A DNA stretch of 64,000 bases from CAVSUZ01 sp963795415 (GTDB lineage: Bacteria > Pseudomonadota > Alphaproteobacteria > Acetobacterales > Acetobacteraceae): contig CAWCHQ010000003.1 in the NCBI GenBank assembly GCA_963795415.1, positions 186,001 to 250,000 of the forward strand. The letters are read 5' to 3'. Below the pieces are notes generated by a model. That model saw only the letters and a list, made by a program, of their open reading frames with translations. It was not told the origin of the DNA and did not search any database. Positions 8,913 to 17,850 of this stretch are shown piece after piece (position 1 is the first letter of the stretch; every line of letters starts with the position of its first letter). A program made the position numbers and the translations under genes.

Positions 8913-10641
8913 TCAGTGATGGCGCAGCGCGAAGACCCAGACGACGCCGCCTTGCGGCACGGCGTCAGGATCGGTCGCGACCGGGGTGGTTGACAGCGCC
9001 TGCTGGATGCGTTGCGCGTCAACGCCCCAGCCGGATTGCACTGCGATGTACTCGGTATCACCCACCTGATAGGCGACGGGCATGCCGATAATCCCGGAAT
9101 TGGTTCGCTGCTGCCACAACAGTTCGCCGGTTTGCGCGTCGAATGCGCGGAACATCCGGTCATTGGTGCCGCCGACGAACACCAGGTTGCCTGCTGTCGT
9201 CAGCACCGAGGCGAAAAGCTGGTTGGGGAACGGGTACATCCAGGCCTGTTTGCCGGTGGTCGGATCCCAGGCTTGCAACTCGCCGATGTGCTGGCCATGC
9301 GGCAGAAGGTTGTTGGTGTTGGGATCGACGCCGAGCCAGAGTTGGCCGGCGACCAGCTTCTTGTTCACCCCCTCGTTCTCTCCGCACATATTGTTATTGG
9401 CGGGGACATAGACCAGGTGCGTCTGGTCACTGTACCGAGGACGAGGTCCAGTCGTCGCCGCCCCAGAGCGAGGGGCAGAAATTGATCATTTTGCCGACGA
9501 CCGGCTTATGCGCCAGATCATAGCTGGGGCGTCCGGTCTGCGGATCGAGACTCTTGAACGCGTTCTGGAACACGAACGGCCAGGCGTTCACGTATTTGAT
9601 GCCGTTATCGGTCTGCTGGAGGATCCAGAAGTAGCCGTCGCGGGCAGGATGCACCAGCGCGTCGACGGTTTGGCCGTTGTGCTGCATGTTGATCAGCATC
9701 GGCGGCCGGACTTCGTCCCAGTCCCACGAATCGTTCCAATGGTATTGATGATAGGCCTTTATCTGCCCGGTATCCGGATCGAGGGCGATGGTGGAACTGG
9801 TGTAGAGATTGTCACCGGGGTGCAGGTCGCCGGGCCACGGAGCTGCGTTGCCAACGCCCCAATAAGCGAGGTTGCGCTTTGGATCGTAATTGCCCGTGAT
9901 CCAGACCGAGCCTCCGCCGGTCTTCCATGCGTCGGAGTCCCAAGTATCGCCGCCGGGTTCATTTGGTGCGGGGACCGTATAGGTCTTCCACAACGGCTTG
10001 CCGGTCTCCGCATCGTAGGCAGCGATGAAGGCGCGCACGCCGAACTCACCACCGGAAGTGCCGACCATCACCTTTCCGTTAACCACCAAGGGCTCCAGAG
10101 TCGAATACTCGCCGCGATGATAGTCGCCGATCTTACTTTCCCACACGACCTTGCCCGTTTTGGCATCAAGCGCGATCAGGCGCGAATCGACGGTGGCGAG
10201 ATAGAGGTTGTTGCCATATAGGGCGACGCCGCGGCTGGTGGGGTGCAGTTGGAATAGATCGTCCGGAAGTTTTGGCTGATAGCGCCATATCAAATCGCCG
10301 GTCGTGGCATCGAGCGCCAGTACCTGGTCCTGCGGCGTGGCGACGAACATGACGCCGTCGTTGACCATCGGCGGGGCCTCGTGGCCCTCGATAACACCAG
10401 TGGAAAAGCTCCAGACGGGCGACAGGTCACGAACGTTATCGCTGTTGATCGCGCGCAGCGGACTGAAGCCATGGCCATCATATGTGCGGCGGTAGAGCAG
10501 CCAGTTTCCGACTTCCGGGTTTTGCAACCGGTCCTGGGTAACAGGCGCATAGTTTGCCAGACGCTGGGCGGACGCCGCGGCTCCGAATACACTGCAAAGC
10601 AAGGCGGCTGCAAAGACGTTGCGAGCAAGTTTGGTATTCAT
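8913..10641 (-). pseudogene. PQQ-dependent alcohol dehydrogenase, split by a frameshift
   Basis: A periplasmic quinoprotein dehydrogenase of about 575 residues read in two frames. The first part (10641 to about 9430) begins with a signal peptide (FAAALLCSVFGAAASA) and holds tryptophan-docking repeats such as ALDATTGDLIWRY and ALDAKTGKVVW. It ends in FCPSLWGGDDWTSSS followed by a premature TGA. The second part continues YSDQTHLVYVPANNNMCGEN to the normal C-terminus VVWVFALRHH. Dropping one G in TCGGTAC near 9433 restores the frame. The motif DSWDWDE contains Asp-x-Asp at the likely catalytic Asp, the signature of lanthanide-using enzymes. There is no cytochrome c domain. It sits between the Rieske and 2Fe-2S genes on the same strand. 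Confidence 0.88.
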
Positions 10642-10700
10642 CGGCTTCCTCCTTTATGACTGCTTATCTCGGGCCGACGCAAGGCTGCGAGGGCCCTGCT

Positions 10701-11273
10701 CTAAGTCGTCCTTTGTGGTTCACCTCCTACGCGGTCGGTAAGTTTTTCTGCTACGACGAGAACACTTCCTTGCAGCTTCAAGGGGAGTGCGGGAAGAGCC
10801 CTCGGTGCCGGACCGCCAACCACCTTGGCGAGGTGCCGCGGGTCGTACTCCGACTGGTGGCAGGGGCATTGCAGAACCTGCTTCGCGGTGATCCAGTCAG
10901 TGACAGTGCAGCCTTGATGCGTGCAGATCGCTGAGAATGCCACGACCCCCTGCGCGGCCCATTTTGCTTCCGCCGGACCTAAGCTCGCCGGATCAAAGCG
11001 CATCAGCACTACCTGATTGAGCCGTGAACCGTCCCGCGGCAGCTTGGCGTCGGGGTCGAATGCCCAGGCGAGTGTCGGATCGCCACCGGGCTTCAGATCG
11101 CTGATTTTGATCGGCGTGGTGCCATTCTCGCTCTCGGCACTAACCAGGAAGTCACCGGGAGTCGGCAGCGCATTCCGCACAGCCGCCGGATCATTAGCAA
11201 GTGCAAAATCCGGTGCGACGGCGGATGTGAGTAGCAGCCCGCCCAGCATTGTTCGGCGCTTCACCTGACTCAT
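10701..11273 (-). CDS. periplasmic Rieske 2Fe-2S protein
   Basis: A 190-residue Rieske protein. The N-terminus KRRTMLGGLLLTSAVAP is a Tat-like signal or anchor. The cluster motifs are CTHQGC (near residue 119) and CPCHQSEYDP (near 139), both with the required Cys and His ligands. It resembles the iron-sulfur subunit of bc1 complexes, but no cytochrome b or c1 gene is nearby. It is the first gene of the PQQ/Mo oxidation cluster, about 60 bases before the PQQ dehydrogenase gene. An inferred role is to accept electrons from one of these periplasmic dehydrogenases. Confidence 0.85.
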   Translation of the reverse strand: MSQVKRRTMLGGLLLTSAVAPDFALANDPAAVRNALPTPGDFLVSAESENGTTPIKISDLKPGGDPTLAWAFDPDAKLPRDGSRLNQVVLMRFDPASLGPAEAKWAAQGVVAFSAICTHQGCTVTDWITAKQVLQCPCHQSEYDPRHLAKVVGGPAPRALPALPLKLQGSVLVVAEKLTDRVGGEPQRTT

Positions 11274-11402
11274 TTCCCTCCCTGGCGCTCGCCGGGCCAG
11301 GCGATCGCTCCAGCACAGGTTGCATGCTTTCTGTTTGCTACGGGTATTAACGTGTGTAAATCCGTGTCCTTTCGAAGATAAGTCACGGTATCGTGAAGCC
11401 AG
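11274..11402 (-). promoter_or_regulatory. likely promoter region of the Rieske/PQQ/Mo cluster
   Basis: A 129-base gap with locally lower GC than its surroundings (tttgctacgggtattaac and similar stretches). It separates the Rieske start from the end of the binding-protein gene, both on the minus strand. As the first non-coding stretch before a four-gene co-directional cluster, it should hold the promoter. No specific -35/-10 pair or operator was identified with confidence. Confidence 0.35.
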
Positions 11403-12901
11403 TTATTTCGAAATCAATTCGAGTTCCTGAGGGCGGATCAGTCCGTCAGGAGCCGGCGTGAAGCCGGAAACCTTATCGGAAAGCCCCCAAAGCCAACGAT
11501 AGTGGTACAACACGGTATGCGGGTTTTCACGCAGGTACATGGCAACGACTTGCCGATATATCGCGGCGCGCTCAGGCACATCCGTAACAGCGCGGGCCTT
11601 TGCGAGCAATGCGTCGAAATCCTTATTACAGTAGCCTCCCCAGTTTAAAAAACCGTCGCACTGCAACCAGATAGAGACATTGCCATCCGGATCCGGTCGG
11701 CCGCTCCAGATGACAACGGTTGCCTCGTAATCTCCGGCTCGCGCGGCGGCGACTTGCGCCGTTGCGTCCATCGCCTGAACTTTCACCGCGAAACCAGCCT
11801 CGCTGGCCATCACCTGGATCACCTGTGCCTGCTGCTGCTCAACCGAGCTGTTGCCCACGAGCAGAGTGAAGGACGGGTGCGGCTCGCCGGCCTGCTGCAG
11901 GAGCGCCCTCGCCTTGGCAATATCGCGCGCCGGGACCGGGTGATCGGGATCCCAAAACGTGGTGCCTGGCGCCTGGAACTGGTTGTCGGGCACGAACTGC
12001 CCGGCAAGGACCACCTGATTGAGTGCGTTCCGATCAATTGAATAGGCCAGAGCCTGGCGCACCAGGGCGTTGGAAAACACCTTGCTGCGCGGGCCATGCG
12101 CCACGTTGAGCGAGATGCTTTCATAGGCGAGGGCAGTGGCCGTCACCAGCTTCAGGTTCGGGTCGGCTTTGACCTGAGCTGCATCGGTGGGCGCAAGGCG
12201 CTCGGCGATGTGGGGTTGCCCCGCCTTCAGATCAACGAGCCTGACAGCGGCGTTGGGTATCGGCTGATAGATGATCCGGTCGAGTTTGATTGCGCCAGCG
12301 TTCCAGTAGCCGGGAAAGCGCTGCACCTCGATCTTGTCCTGCGGTACGCGCTGAACCAGCTTGAACGGTCCGGCGCAAGGCAGCTCGTTCGCTAGATTGT
12401 CGCCGAGCCGCGTCATCGCCTTCGGGGCGAGCATCATCCCGGCGCGGTCCGCCAGCACGGCGGTCAGCGGTGCATAGGGTTGTGCGAGCCGCAGACGACT
12501 GGTGTGGGAGTCGATGACTTCCACCGCAGACACGGGCTTCAATTCCGTCTTTCGCAAACTCGCCGGCGCGGTGCGATAGTGCTCCAGCGTCGCGCGCGCG
12601 GCGTCAGCGTCGAAAACCTCGCCGTCCTGAAATTTCACGCCATCCCGAAGGCTCAGCCTGAGGGCGCGCCCATCCGGCGACCATTGCCACGAGGTTGCGA
12701 GCTGCGGAACGAGGTCGCCTTTGGAATCCAGATCGATCAGCTTGTCGCAAGTCGCGGCGAACACGATGCGGCCGGCGAAGCTGCCGCCTGTCGTGGGATC
12801 AAGTGCGCTAGGGTCTTCGTTCAGCCCGATCCGTAACGTGCCGGCCGCCAGGACCGGACCGGCGATGAGCGAAAAAACCAGTGCGAGAATGATCGATGCA
12901 T
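11403..12901 (-). CDS. ABC transporter substrate-binding protein, family 5 (peptide/nickel type), start out of frame
   Basis: A periplasmic solute-binding protein of about 498 residues. The mature protein begins near GTLRIGLNEDPSALDP and holds the usual family-5 blocks: LATSWQWSPDGRALRLSLRDG, FPGYWNAGAIKLDRI, ALAYSIDRNALNQVV and YCNKDFDALLAKAR. A clear signal peptide (ASIILALVFSLIAGPVLAAG) precedes it in frame. However, the only ATG with a good ribosome site (GGAGG before 12901) is out of frame with the signal peptide: two bases are gained or one lost just after the ATG. An internal GTG at 12764 would remove the signal. No permease or ATPase genes adjoin, so this is an orphan binding protein. 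Confidence 0.8.
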
Positions 12902-13023
12902 AGGGATTCCTCCGGCAAGCTGACGATGCTGCCGCAGGGCGCCACCAGTTGCCAGGGTTGTGAGCGAGGGGGGCCTCGCCATATTTGGAGGCAGCGATCG
13001 AGTAATCATGGAGGAGGATTAGG

Positions 13024-13669
13024 ATGGCTATTCAGCTGGGCCAGACGGCTCCCGACTTCGAGCAGGACAGTACCCGAAGGCAGGATCAGCTTCCACAAAT
13101 GGCTGGGAAATTCGTGGGGTGTGCTGTTCAGCCACCCCAAGGATTACACGCCGGTCTGCACTACGGAGCTCGCCGAGGTCGCGCGGCTCAAGCCCGAATG
13201 GGAAAAGCGAAAGGTGAAGCCGATCGGGCTCTCGGTCGATCCCACTAGCAGCCACAAAGGCTGGGAAAAAGATATCGAGGAAACCCAGGGCCAGAAGCTG
13301 AATTTCCCGGTGCTTGCAGATGCGGACCGGAAGGTCTCTGATCTCTATGCGATGGTGCACCCCGACACCGATCCGGCAATCACCGTCCGGAGCGTGTTCA
13401 TTATCGATCCGAACAAGAAAGTGCGGCTGATCATCACCTATCCGCCGAGCACGGGGCGGAACTTTGACGAGATTTTGCGGGTCATCGACAGCCTGCAGCT
13501 TACGGATGCACACAAGGTTGCCACGCCGGTCAACTGGACCGACGGACAGCCGGTGATCATCGCCCCCAGCATGTCGAACGACGAGGCGAAGCAGCGCTTC
13601 CCGAAAGGCTGGAAGGAGCTGAAGCCGTATCTGCGCGTCGTCGAGCAGCCGCCTTTGCCGCGCGGCTGA
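13024..13669 (+). pseudogene. 1-Cys peroxiredoxin, frameshifted near residue 17
   Basis: A thiol peroxidase of the Prx6-like, long 1-Cys type, about 214 residues once repaired. The start MAIQLGQTAPDFEQDST lies behind a strong ribosome site (GGAGGATTAGG). The rest is in the next frame: ISFHKWLGNSWGVLFSHP, the peroxidatic-Cys motif YTPVCTTELAEVA, then SVDPTSSHKGWEKDI and NFPVLADADRKVSDLYAM. An extra C in ACCCGAA around 13072-13075 explains the break. All conserved segments are otherwise intact, so the lesion is recent or an assembly error. A strong stem-loop follows the stop. Confidence 0.9.
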
Positions 13670-13680
13670 AGCAAGGTCTC

Positions 13681-13716
13681 TCCCCCCGGGGTGTGCCACG
13701 GGTGTGCCCGGGGGGA
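13681..13716. terminator. bidirectional stem-loop between peroxiredoxin and CHRD genes
   Basis: A perfect 10-bp inverted repeat, tccccccggg and cccgggggga, around a 16-base loop. It lies between the convergent stops at 13669 and 13729, the right place to end both transcripts. There is no T-tract, so it may act as a Rho-assisted terminator or RNA-end stabiliser. Confidence 0.65.
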
Positions 13717-13728
13717 AGAGTTACGGCG

Positions 13729-14181
13729 TCAGGTCGTAGAAGGCGGCGCTATCTGTCCACGGATTTCCCCGGCGGGATGATCCTTGGTGTGGACATTGAT
13801 GTATGAGGTGCCGGACATCAGCATTTTGGCCTCATCAGGGGTCAGAGTCGCTGAGCCCTTGATCGGGCTCGAGACGGGCTCGCCCTTCTTCGTCAGCCAG
13901 ACCTGTACGCCTGCGTTCTGGCCTTGGGGCGCCGGTCCGTGGATGTGCGCCATTGTGACGGGGCTGGACAGGTCCTGGTACGTGATGTTCCAGGTCAGGT
14001 GGCGATTGGCAGGGTCGTAGCTGAGATCGGCGGTACCCGAGCCGTTTGTCTGCACCGGGGGCACTTGTTGCTGGCCCGACAGCGGTATCTGGATCGACTT
14101 GGCGGCGGCACGCGCAGCGGCGCTGGTCCACACCAAGGCGCTTAAGGCCAACGTGGCCCTGCGGGATATCTGGTACGGCAT
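13729..14181 (-). CDS. CHRD domain protein, exported
   Basis: A 150-residue secreted protein. The N-terminus YQISRRATLALSALVWTSAA looks like a Tat or Sec signal peptide. The rest is one CHRD domain: IPLSGQQQVPPVQTNGSGTA, the strand NRHLTWNITYQDL, the motif MAHIHGPAP, and the C-terminal INVHTKDHPAGEIRGQI. CHRD domains occur in chordin and in many bacterial exported proteins of unknown function. The ATG at 14181 is chosen because the signal peptide starts there. The upstream frame is open but lies antisense to aat. Confidence 0.85.
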   Translation of the reverse strand: MPYQISRRATLALSALVWTSAAARAAAKSIQIPLSGQQQVPPVQTNGSGTADLSYDPANRHLTWNITYQDLSSPVTMAHIHGPAPQGQNAGVQVWLTKKGEPVSSPIKGSATLTPDEAKMLMSGTSYINVHTKDHPAGEIRGQIAPPSTT

Positions 14182-14292
14182 CGGCAACCCTCCTGTTCCT
14201 GAGGCAACGGCGGAACATATTGCGGGTCGGCGCCATTCCGCCAGAGGCGGGGGGCAGGTCCGCGCTTTCCTTGACGCAGGGCAGGCCGCATC

Positions 14293-14964
14293 ATGGGCAC
14301 GATGTCGCGCCGTACTATCGAGATCACTCCCGAGCTGATGCTGCGCGCCTACCGGCACGGGCTGTTCCCGATGGCCGAGACGAGGCGCGGAAACCGGCTC
14401 TACTGGCTCGATCCGGAGCTGCGGGGGGTGCTTCCACTCGACGGGTTCCATGTTCCGCGCCGACTGGCGCGCACGGTCCTCAGCGGTGTTTTCGAAGTTT
14501 CGGCTGACGAGGATTTCGCGGCGACCATCGCGGGTTGCGCGGCGCTCGCACCGGGCCGCACGGACACCTGGATCAACGATCAGATCGAATTGCTGTTCGG
14601 CGAGTTGCACCGGCTGGGCTTCGCCCATTCGGTCGAATGCCGCCGGGAGGGAAGGCTCGTCGGCGGGTTGTACGGGGTCGCGATCGGGGGCGTGTTCTTC
14701 GGCGAAAGCATGTTCAGCGTGGAGCGTGATGCATCCAAGGTGGCGCTCGTCCATCTGGTTGCCCGGCTGCGATTGGGCGGTTTCCGCCTGCTCGACACGC
14801 AGTTCGTTACACCGCACCTGGCGCAGTTTGGAGCAACCGAAATCCCGCGGCTGGCATACAAGATGCGCCTGGCAGACGCATTGGAGTCGCCCGGGAGATG
14901 GCGTGCCGATCCCAATCCAGCGGCCCTGGAAGCGGAGATCGGCGCCATGGTGCGGCGGGCATGA
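14293..14964 (+). CDS. aat: leucyl/phenylalanyl-tRNA--protein transferase
   Basis: A 223-residue cytoplasmic enzyme that adds Leu or Phe to N-terminal Arg/Lys, marking proteins for ClpS/ClpAP. Landmarks are LMLRAYRHGLFPMAE, YWLDPELRGVLPLDGFHVPR, TWINDQIELLFGELHRLG, HSVECRREGRLVGGLYGV, GESMFSVERDASKVALVHLV and DTQFVTPHLAQFGA. ATGs at 14293 and 14302 are both possible starts. The stop overlaps the next gene by four bases (ATGA). Confidence 0.96.
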   Translation: MGTMSRRTIEITPELMLRAYRHGLFPMAETRRGNRLYWLDPELRGVLPLDGFHVPRRLARTVLSGVFEVSADEDFAATIAGCAALAPGRTDTWINDQIELLFGELHRLGFAHSVECRREGRLVGGLYGVAIGGVFFGESMFSVERDASKVALVHLVARLRLGGFRLLDTQFVTPHLAQFGATEIPRLAYKMRLADALESPGRWRADPNPAALEAEIGAMVRRA

Positions 14965-15536
14965 AAGGGGGGCTCGCCTGGGCGGCTGTGGCCGTGCCAG
15001 TGGCCCTGACGCAGGCCGGGGAGCATCCCGCAGTGCGGCCTTCCCGCGATGTGGCCGTGACCTACAACGTCATGGTGGCGGGCGCGCAAGGCGAACCGCA
15101 AAGCCGCCTGCTGCGGATGTACTGGACCGGGCAGGGGACGCGGCTCCGGCTGGATATGCCCAAACAGAACAGCTTTGCGCTGATCGACTTTGCCGCCAGC
15201 CGGATGAAGCTGGTGATCGCTGCCGATCAGATATTTCTGGAGTTGCCGTTTGATCCGCATTTGGCACCGGGCCTTAATATCCCGGCCGACGTGACGATGA
15301 CGCCGGTGGGGGCGGACGCAGTTGCCGGGGTGCCGTGCACCAAGTGGGACATGAAAGGGCCGCACAACGGTGGCAGCGCCTGCATCACCCAGGATGGACT
15401 CGTTCTGCGGCTGCGCGGGGGTGAGGCGGGGCAGCCGGTGCTGGAGGCGACATCGGTCGCCTATGGCCCGCAGCCTGACAGCTTGTTCGCCGTGCCGCCG
15501 GCGTACAAACAGGTGGTTCCGGCGTCACGGCCATAA
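14961..15536 (+). CDS. exported protein of unknown function (DUF4412-like)
   Basis: A 191-residue protein with a short signal-like N-terminus (GGLAWAAVAVPVALTQAG). The body has alternating strands, among them AVTYNVMVAGAQGEPQSRLL, MYWTGQGTRLRLDMP and FALIDFAASRMKLVI. A later section, AGVPCTKWDMKGPHNGGSAC, carries two cysteines that could pair. The overall pattern resembles DUF4412-like periplasmic or lipoprotein-type proteins, but this is a weak match. It overlaps aat by four bases, an unusual partner, so coupling may be incidental. Confidence 0.7.
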   Translation: MKGGLAWAAVAVPVALTQAGEHPAVRPSRDVAVTYNVMVAGAQGEPQSRLLRMYWTGQGTRLRLDMPKQNSFALIDFAASRMKLVIAADQIFLELPFDPHLAPGLNIPADVTMTPVGADAVAGVPCTKWDMKGPHNGGSACITQDGLVLRLRGGEAGQPVLEATSVAYGPQPDSLFAVPPAYKQVVPASRP

Positions 15537-15555
15537 GGGTGGAGGAAACCCGAAC

Positions 15556-16864
15556 ATGTCTGCTGCAATGCGGATCGATCGGCTTGCCGAGGCGACGATC
15601 CGGCGCATCAGCTACCGGCTGTTGCCTTTCCTGATCCTGGCCTACCTGGTTTGTTACATCGACCGGGTGAATGCCGGTTTTGCCGCGCTGCAGATGAATA
15701 AGGCGCTGGGGATCTCGCCGGCGATTTTCGGCCTCGGCGGCGGGATATTCTTCATCTCCTACTGCCTGTTCGAAGTGCCATCCAACCTGGCGCTGGAGCG
15801 TTTCGGCGCGCGGCGCTGGATCGCCCGGATCATGATATCCTGGGGCATCGTATCCGGCCTCATGGCGGCCTCGGCCGGACCGGGTTCATTCGTGCTGATC
15901 CGGTTTCTGCTTGGCGCCGCAGAGGCAGGGTTCTTTCCTGGTGTGATTCTATACCTGACCTATTGGTTCCCGGCAGAACAGCGCGCGAAGATCGTCAGCA
16001 TCTTCATGGTCGCCATCCCGGTCTCCGGTTTTATCGGCGCGCCCATCTCCGCTGCTCTGCTGGGACTGGACGGGTTCTTGGGCCTTGCCGGATGGCGCTG
16101 GCTGTTCATCCTGGAAGCAATCCCGGCCGTCATTCTGGGCCTCGTGGCGATGGTCTGGCTGACCGACAAGCCCGAGCATGCAAGCTGGTTGGCAGCGGAA
16201 CAGCGCGACTGGCTGGCGCGCCGGCTGGCGGACGAAAACCGGCAGCGGAGACCGGTGGAGCATGTGCCGGTGCTGCGGATCATTCGCAATCGCTACGTGT
16301 TGGCCATGGCGCTGGTTTATGCGGGAGGCGCCACTGCCAGCTCGGGGCTGGGTCTGTGGATGCCGCAATACATCAAGTCGTTTGGGGTCTCCACAATGGC
16401 GACCGGATGGCTGACGGCATTGCCGAGTATCATCGCGGCGGTGGCGATGGTCTGGTGGGGGTTTCGCTCGGACCGCAACGCCGAGCGCTACTGGCATACG
16501 CTTGCTCCGCTGCTGATCAGCGGCGTCGCCCTGGTGCTGTGCGTCCCGTTCAGCGGCATTGCGGCCACCGTCGCCTTGCTGTGCCTTTCGGTCACCGCAA
16601 CCGCGGTAACGCCGGGGTCCGTTCTGGGCGCTTGCCGCGGAGTGGCTGTCCCCGCGCAGCGCCGCAGCCGGGGTGGCCATGATCAACGCGATCGGCACCG
16701 GGATGGGGTTTTTCTGCAATCTGTTCATGGGGTGGACGAAGCAGGCCACGGGCAGTTACCCCCTGACGATGCTGCCGATTGTCGGCTTCGTGGTGGTGGC
16801 GAGCCTGGTGCTGATATGGATCGGCCGGCCCCACCGCGTGCGTGTTGCCGCGCCGGCGGAATAG
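15556..16864 (+). pseudogene. MFS transporter, anion:cation symporter (ACS) family, frameshifted
   Basis: An inner-membrane carrier of about 435 residues with 12 predicted helices, related to organic-anion (phthalate, tartrate, glucarate) symporters. Helix 1 ends in the ACS-type LVCYIDRVNAGFAAL. EVPSNLALERFGARRWIARI follows helix 2. Translation is normal to about 16610 and then leaves the frame; the last two helices (MINAIGTGMGFFCNLFMGWT to IWIGRPH) lie in another frame ending at 16864. Removing one G from CCGGGGTCC near 16615 restores AVTPGPFWALAAEWLSPRS. The preceding ribosome site is GGAGGAAA. It was probably co-transcribed with the binding protein downstream. Confidence 0.88.
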
Positions 16865-16886
16865 AGTTCAGCAAGAGGAACAACGC

Positions 16887-17615
16887 ATGTCTGCTTCGGT
16901 GATCGCCGAGTTGGCTCCGCATGGTGTGCTGCGTGCCGGCATAAACATGTCCAACTTCCTGCTCGTCAGCGGCAAGACAGCGGCCGGCGATCCGGAGGGG
17001 GTTTCGCCATCGATGGCCCGGGCCATTGCGGAACGGCTGGGCGTTCCGGTGCGCTACATGGCGTTTCCGCGGCCGGGCGAACTGGCCGATGCCGTCGGCA
17101 GCGATGTGTGGGATATCGGTCTGATCGGCGCGGAGCCTCAGCGCGCCGAAAAGATTGCGTTCTCGGCGGCATACGCGGAGATCGAGGCGACGTACCTCGT
17201 GCCGGCCGGATCGGGTCTGAACGCGATCGCGGATGTGGATCGTGCCGGTGTGAGGATCGCGGTTACCGCCCGGAGCGCCTATGGTTTGTGGCTGGAACGG
17301 AACATCCGGCATGCGGCGCGGGTGGAATCCCATTCGCTGGATAGCGCCTACGAGCAGTTCGTGCGCGACCAGCTGGACGCGTTGGCTGGCCTGCGTTCGC
17401 GGCTCATCGAAGATGTGAAGAAGCTTCCGGGTGCCCGCATCCTCGAGGGCAAGTTCATGTCGGTGCAGCAGGCGGTGGGCACGGCGGCCGGAAATAAGAA
17501 CGGCGCTGCCTTCCTGCGCAATTTCGTGGAGGAGGCCAAGGCGTCCGGCCTTGTGGGGCGGCTTATTGAGCGGTTCGGGATGCAGGGCCGGCTGAGCGTC
17601 GCGCCGCCGGGGTAG
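16887..17615 (+). CDS. family-3 (amino-acid type) solute-binding protein without signal peptide
   Basis: A 242-residue protein with the bilobed binding-protein fold: HGVLRAGINMSNFLLV, MARAIAERLGVPVRY, DVWDIGLIGAEPQRAEKIAF and AGVRIAVTARSAYGLWLER. It starts at ATG 16887 with no hydrophobic leader, so it should stay in the cytoplasm unless the start is wrong; the upstream frame offers no signal peptide either. It follows the MFS carrier by 22 bases. Cytoplasmic relatives may act as ligand sensors or degenerate enzymes. No ABC genes adjoin. Confidence 0.75.
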   Translation: MSASVIAELAPHGVLRAGINMSNFLLVSGKTAAGDPEGVSPSMARAIAERLGVPVRYMAFPRPGELADAVGSDVWDIGLIGAEPQRAEKIAFSAAYAEIEATYLVPAGSGLNAIADVDRAGVRIAVTARSAYGLWLERNIRHAARVESHSLDSAYEQFVRDQLDALAGLRSRLIEDVKKLPGARILEGKFMSVQQAVGTAAGNKNGAAFLRNFVEEAKASGLVGRLIERFGMQGRLSVAPPG

Positions 17616-17691
17616 TATCCGATCGCAGAGAAGCGTGGGGCGCGAAGCGCACGCTTCGTCGCGTGAATCGGATACCCGGACAACAAGCGGC

Positions 17692-17718
17692 GTATCGACT
17701 TTCAGAGAAAGTCGATAC
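17692..17718. repeat. perfect 12-bp hairpin
   Basis: The arms gtatcgactttc and gaaagtcgatac are exactly complementary around a three-base loop (aga). It lies 76 bases after the family-3 binding-protein gene and could end its transcript, though no T-run follows. It directly abuts a second palindrome at 17719-17757. Confidence 0.6.
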
Positions 17719-17757
17719 TAGGGCGTTTCAGGCTGACTATCTCAGCCCGAAACGCTC
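17719..17757. repeat. palindromic mini-element resembling two facing IS630 ends
   Basis: The arms gcgtttcaggctga (17723-17736) and tcagcccgaaacgc (17742-17755) pair with one mismatch around ctatc. Each arm, starting at a TA, resembles the terminal repeat of the IS630 element at 58665-59696 (gagcggattcaggctgac). It may be a collapsed miniature transposable element. Confidence 0.45.
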
Positions 17758-17850
17758 GGCCCTTCTTCGCGAGCAGCTTCGCGCGTGGCTTCATGCGGCT
17801 GAGGGAGGGCGATACGCACGGTAAGGTCAAGGCCGCGCACGGGCGTACAA

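Noticed and set aside
13024..13669. Two separate genes at the peroxiredoxin locus
   Set aside because: The pieces are the start and remainder of one peroxiredoxin and join without loss after removing one base.
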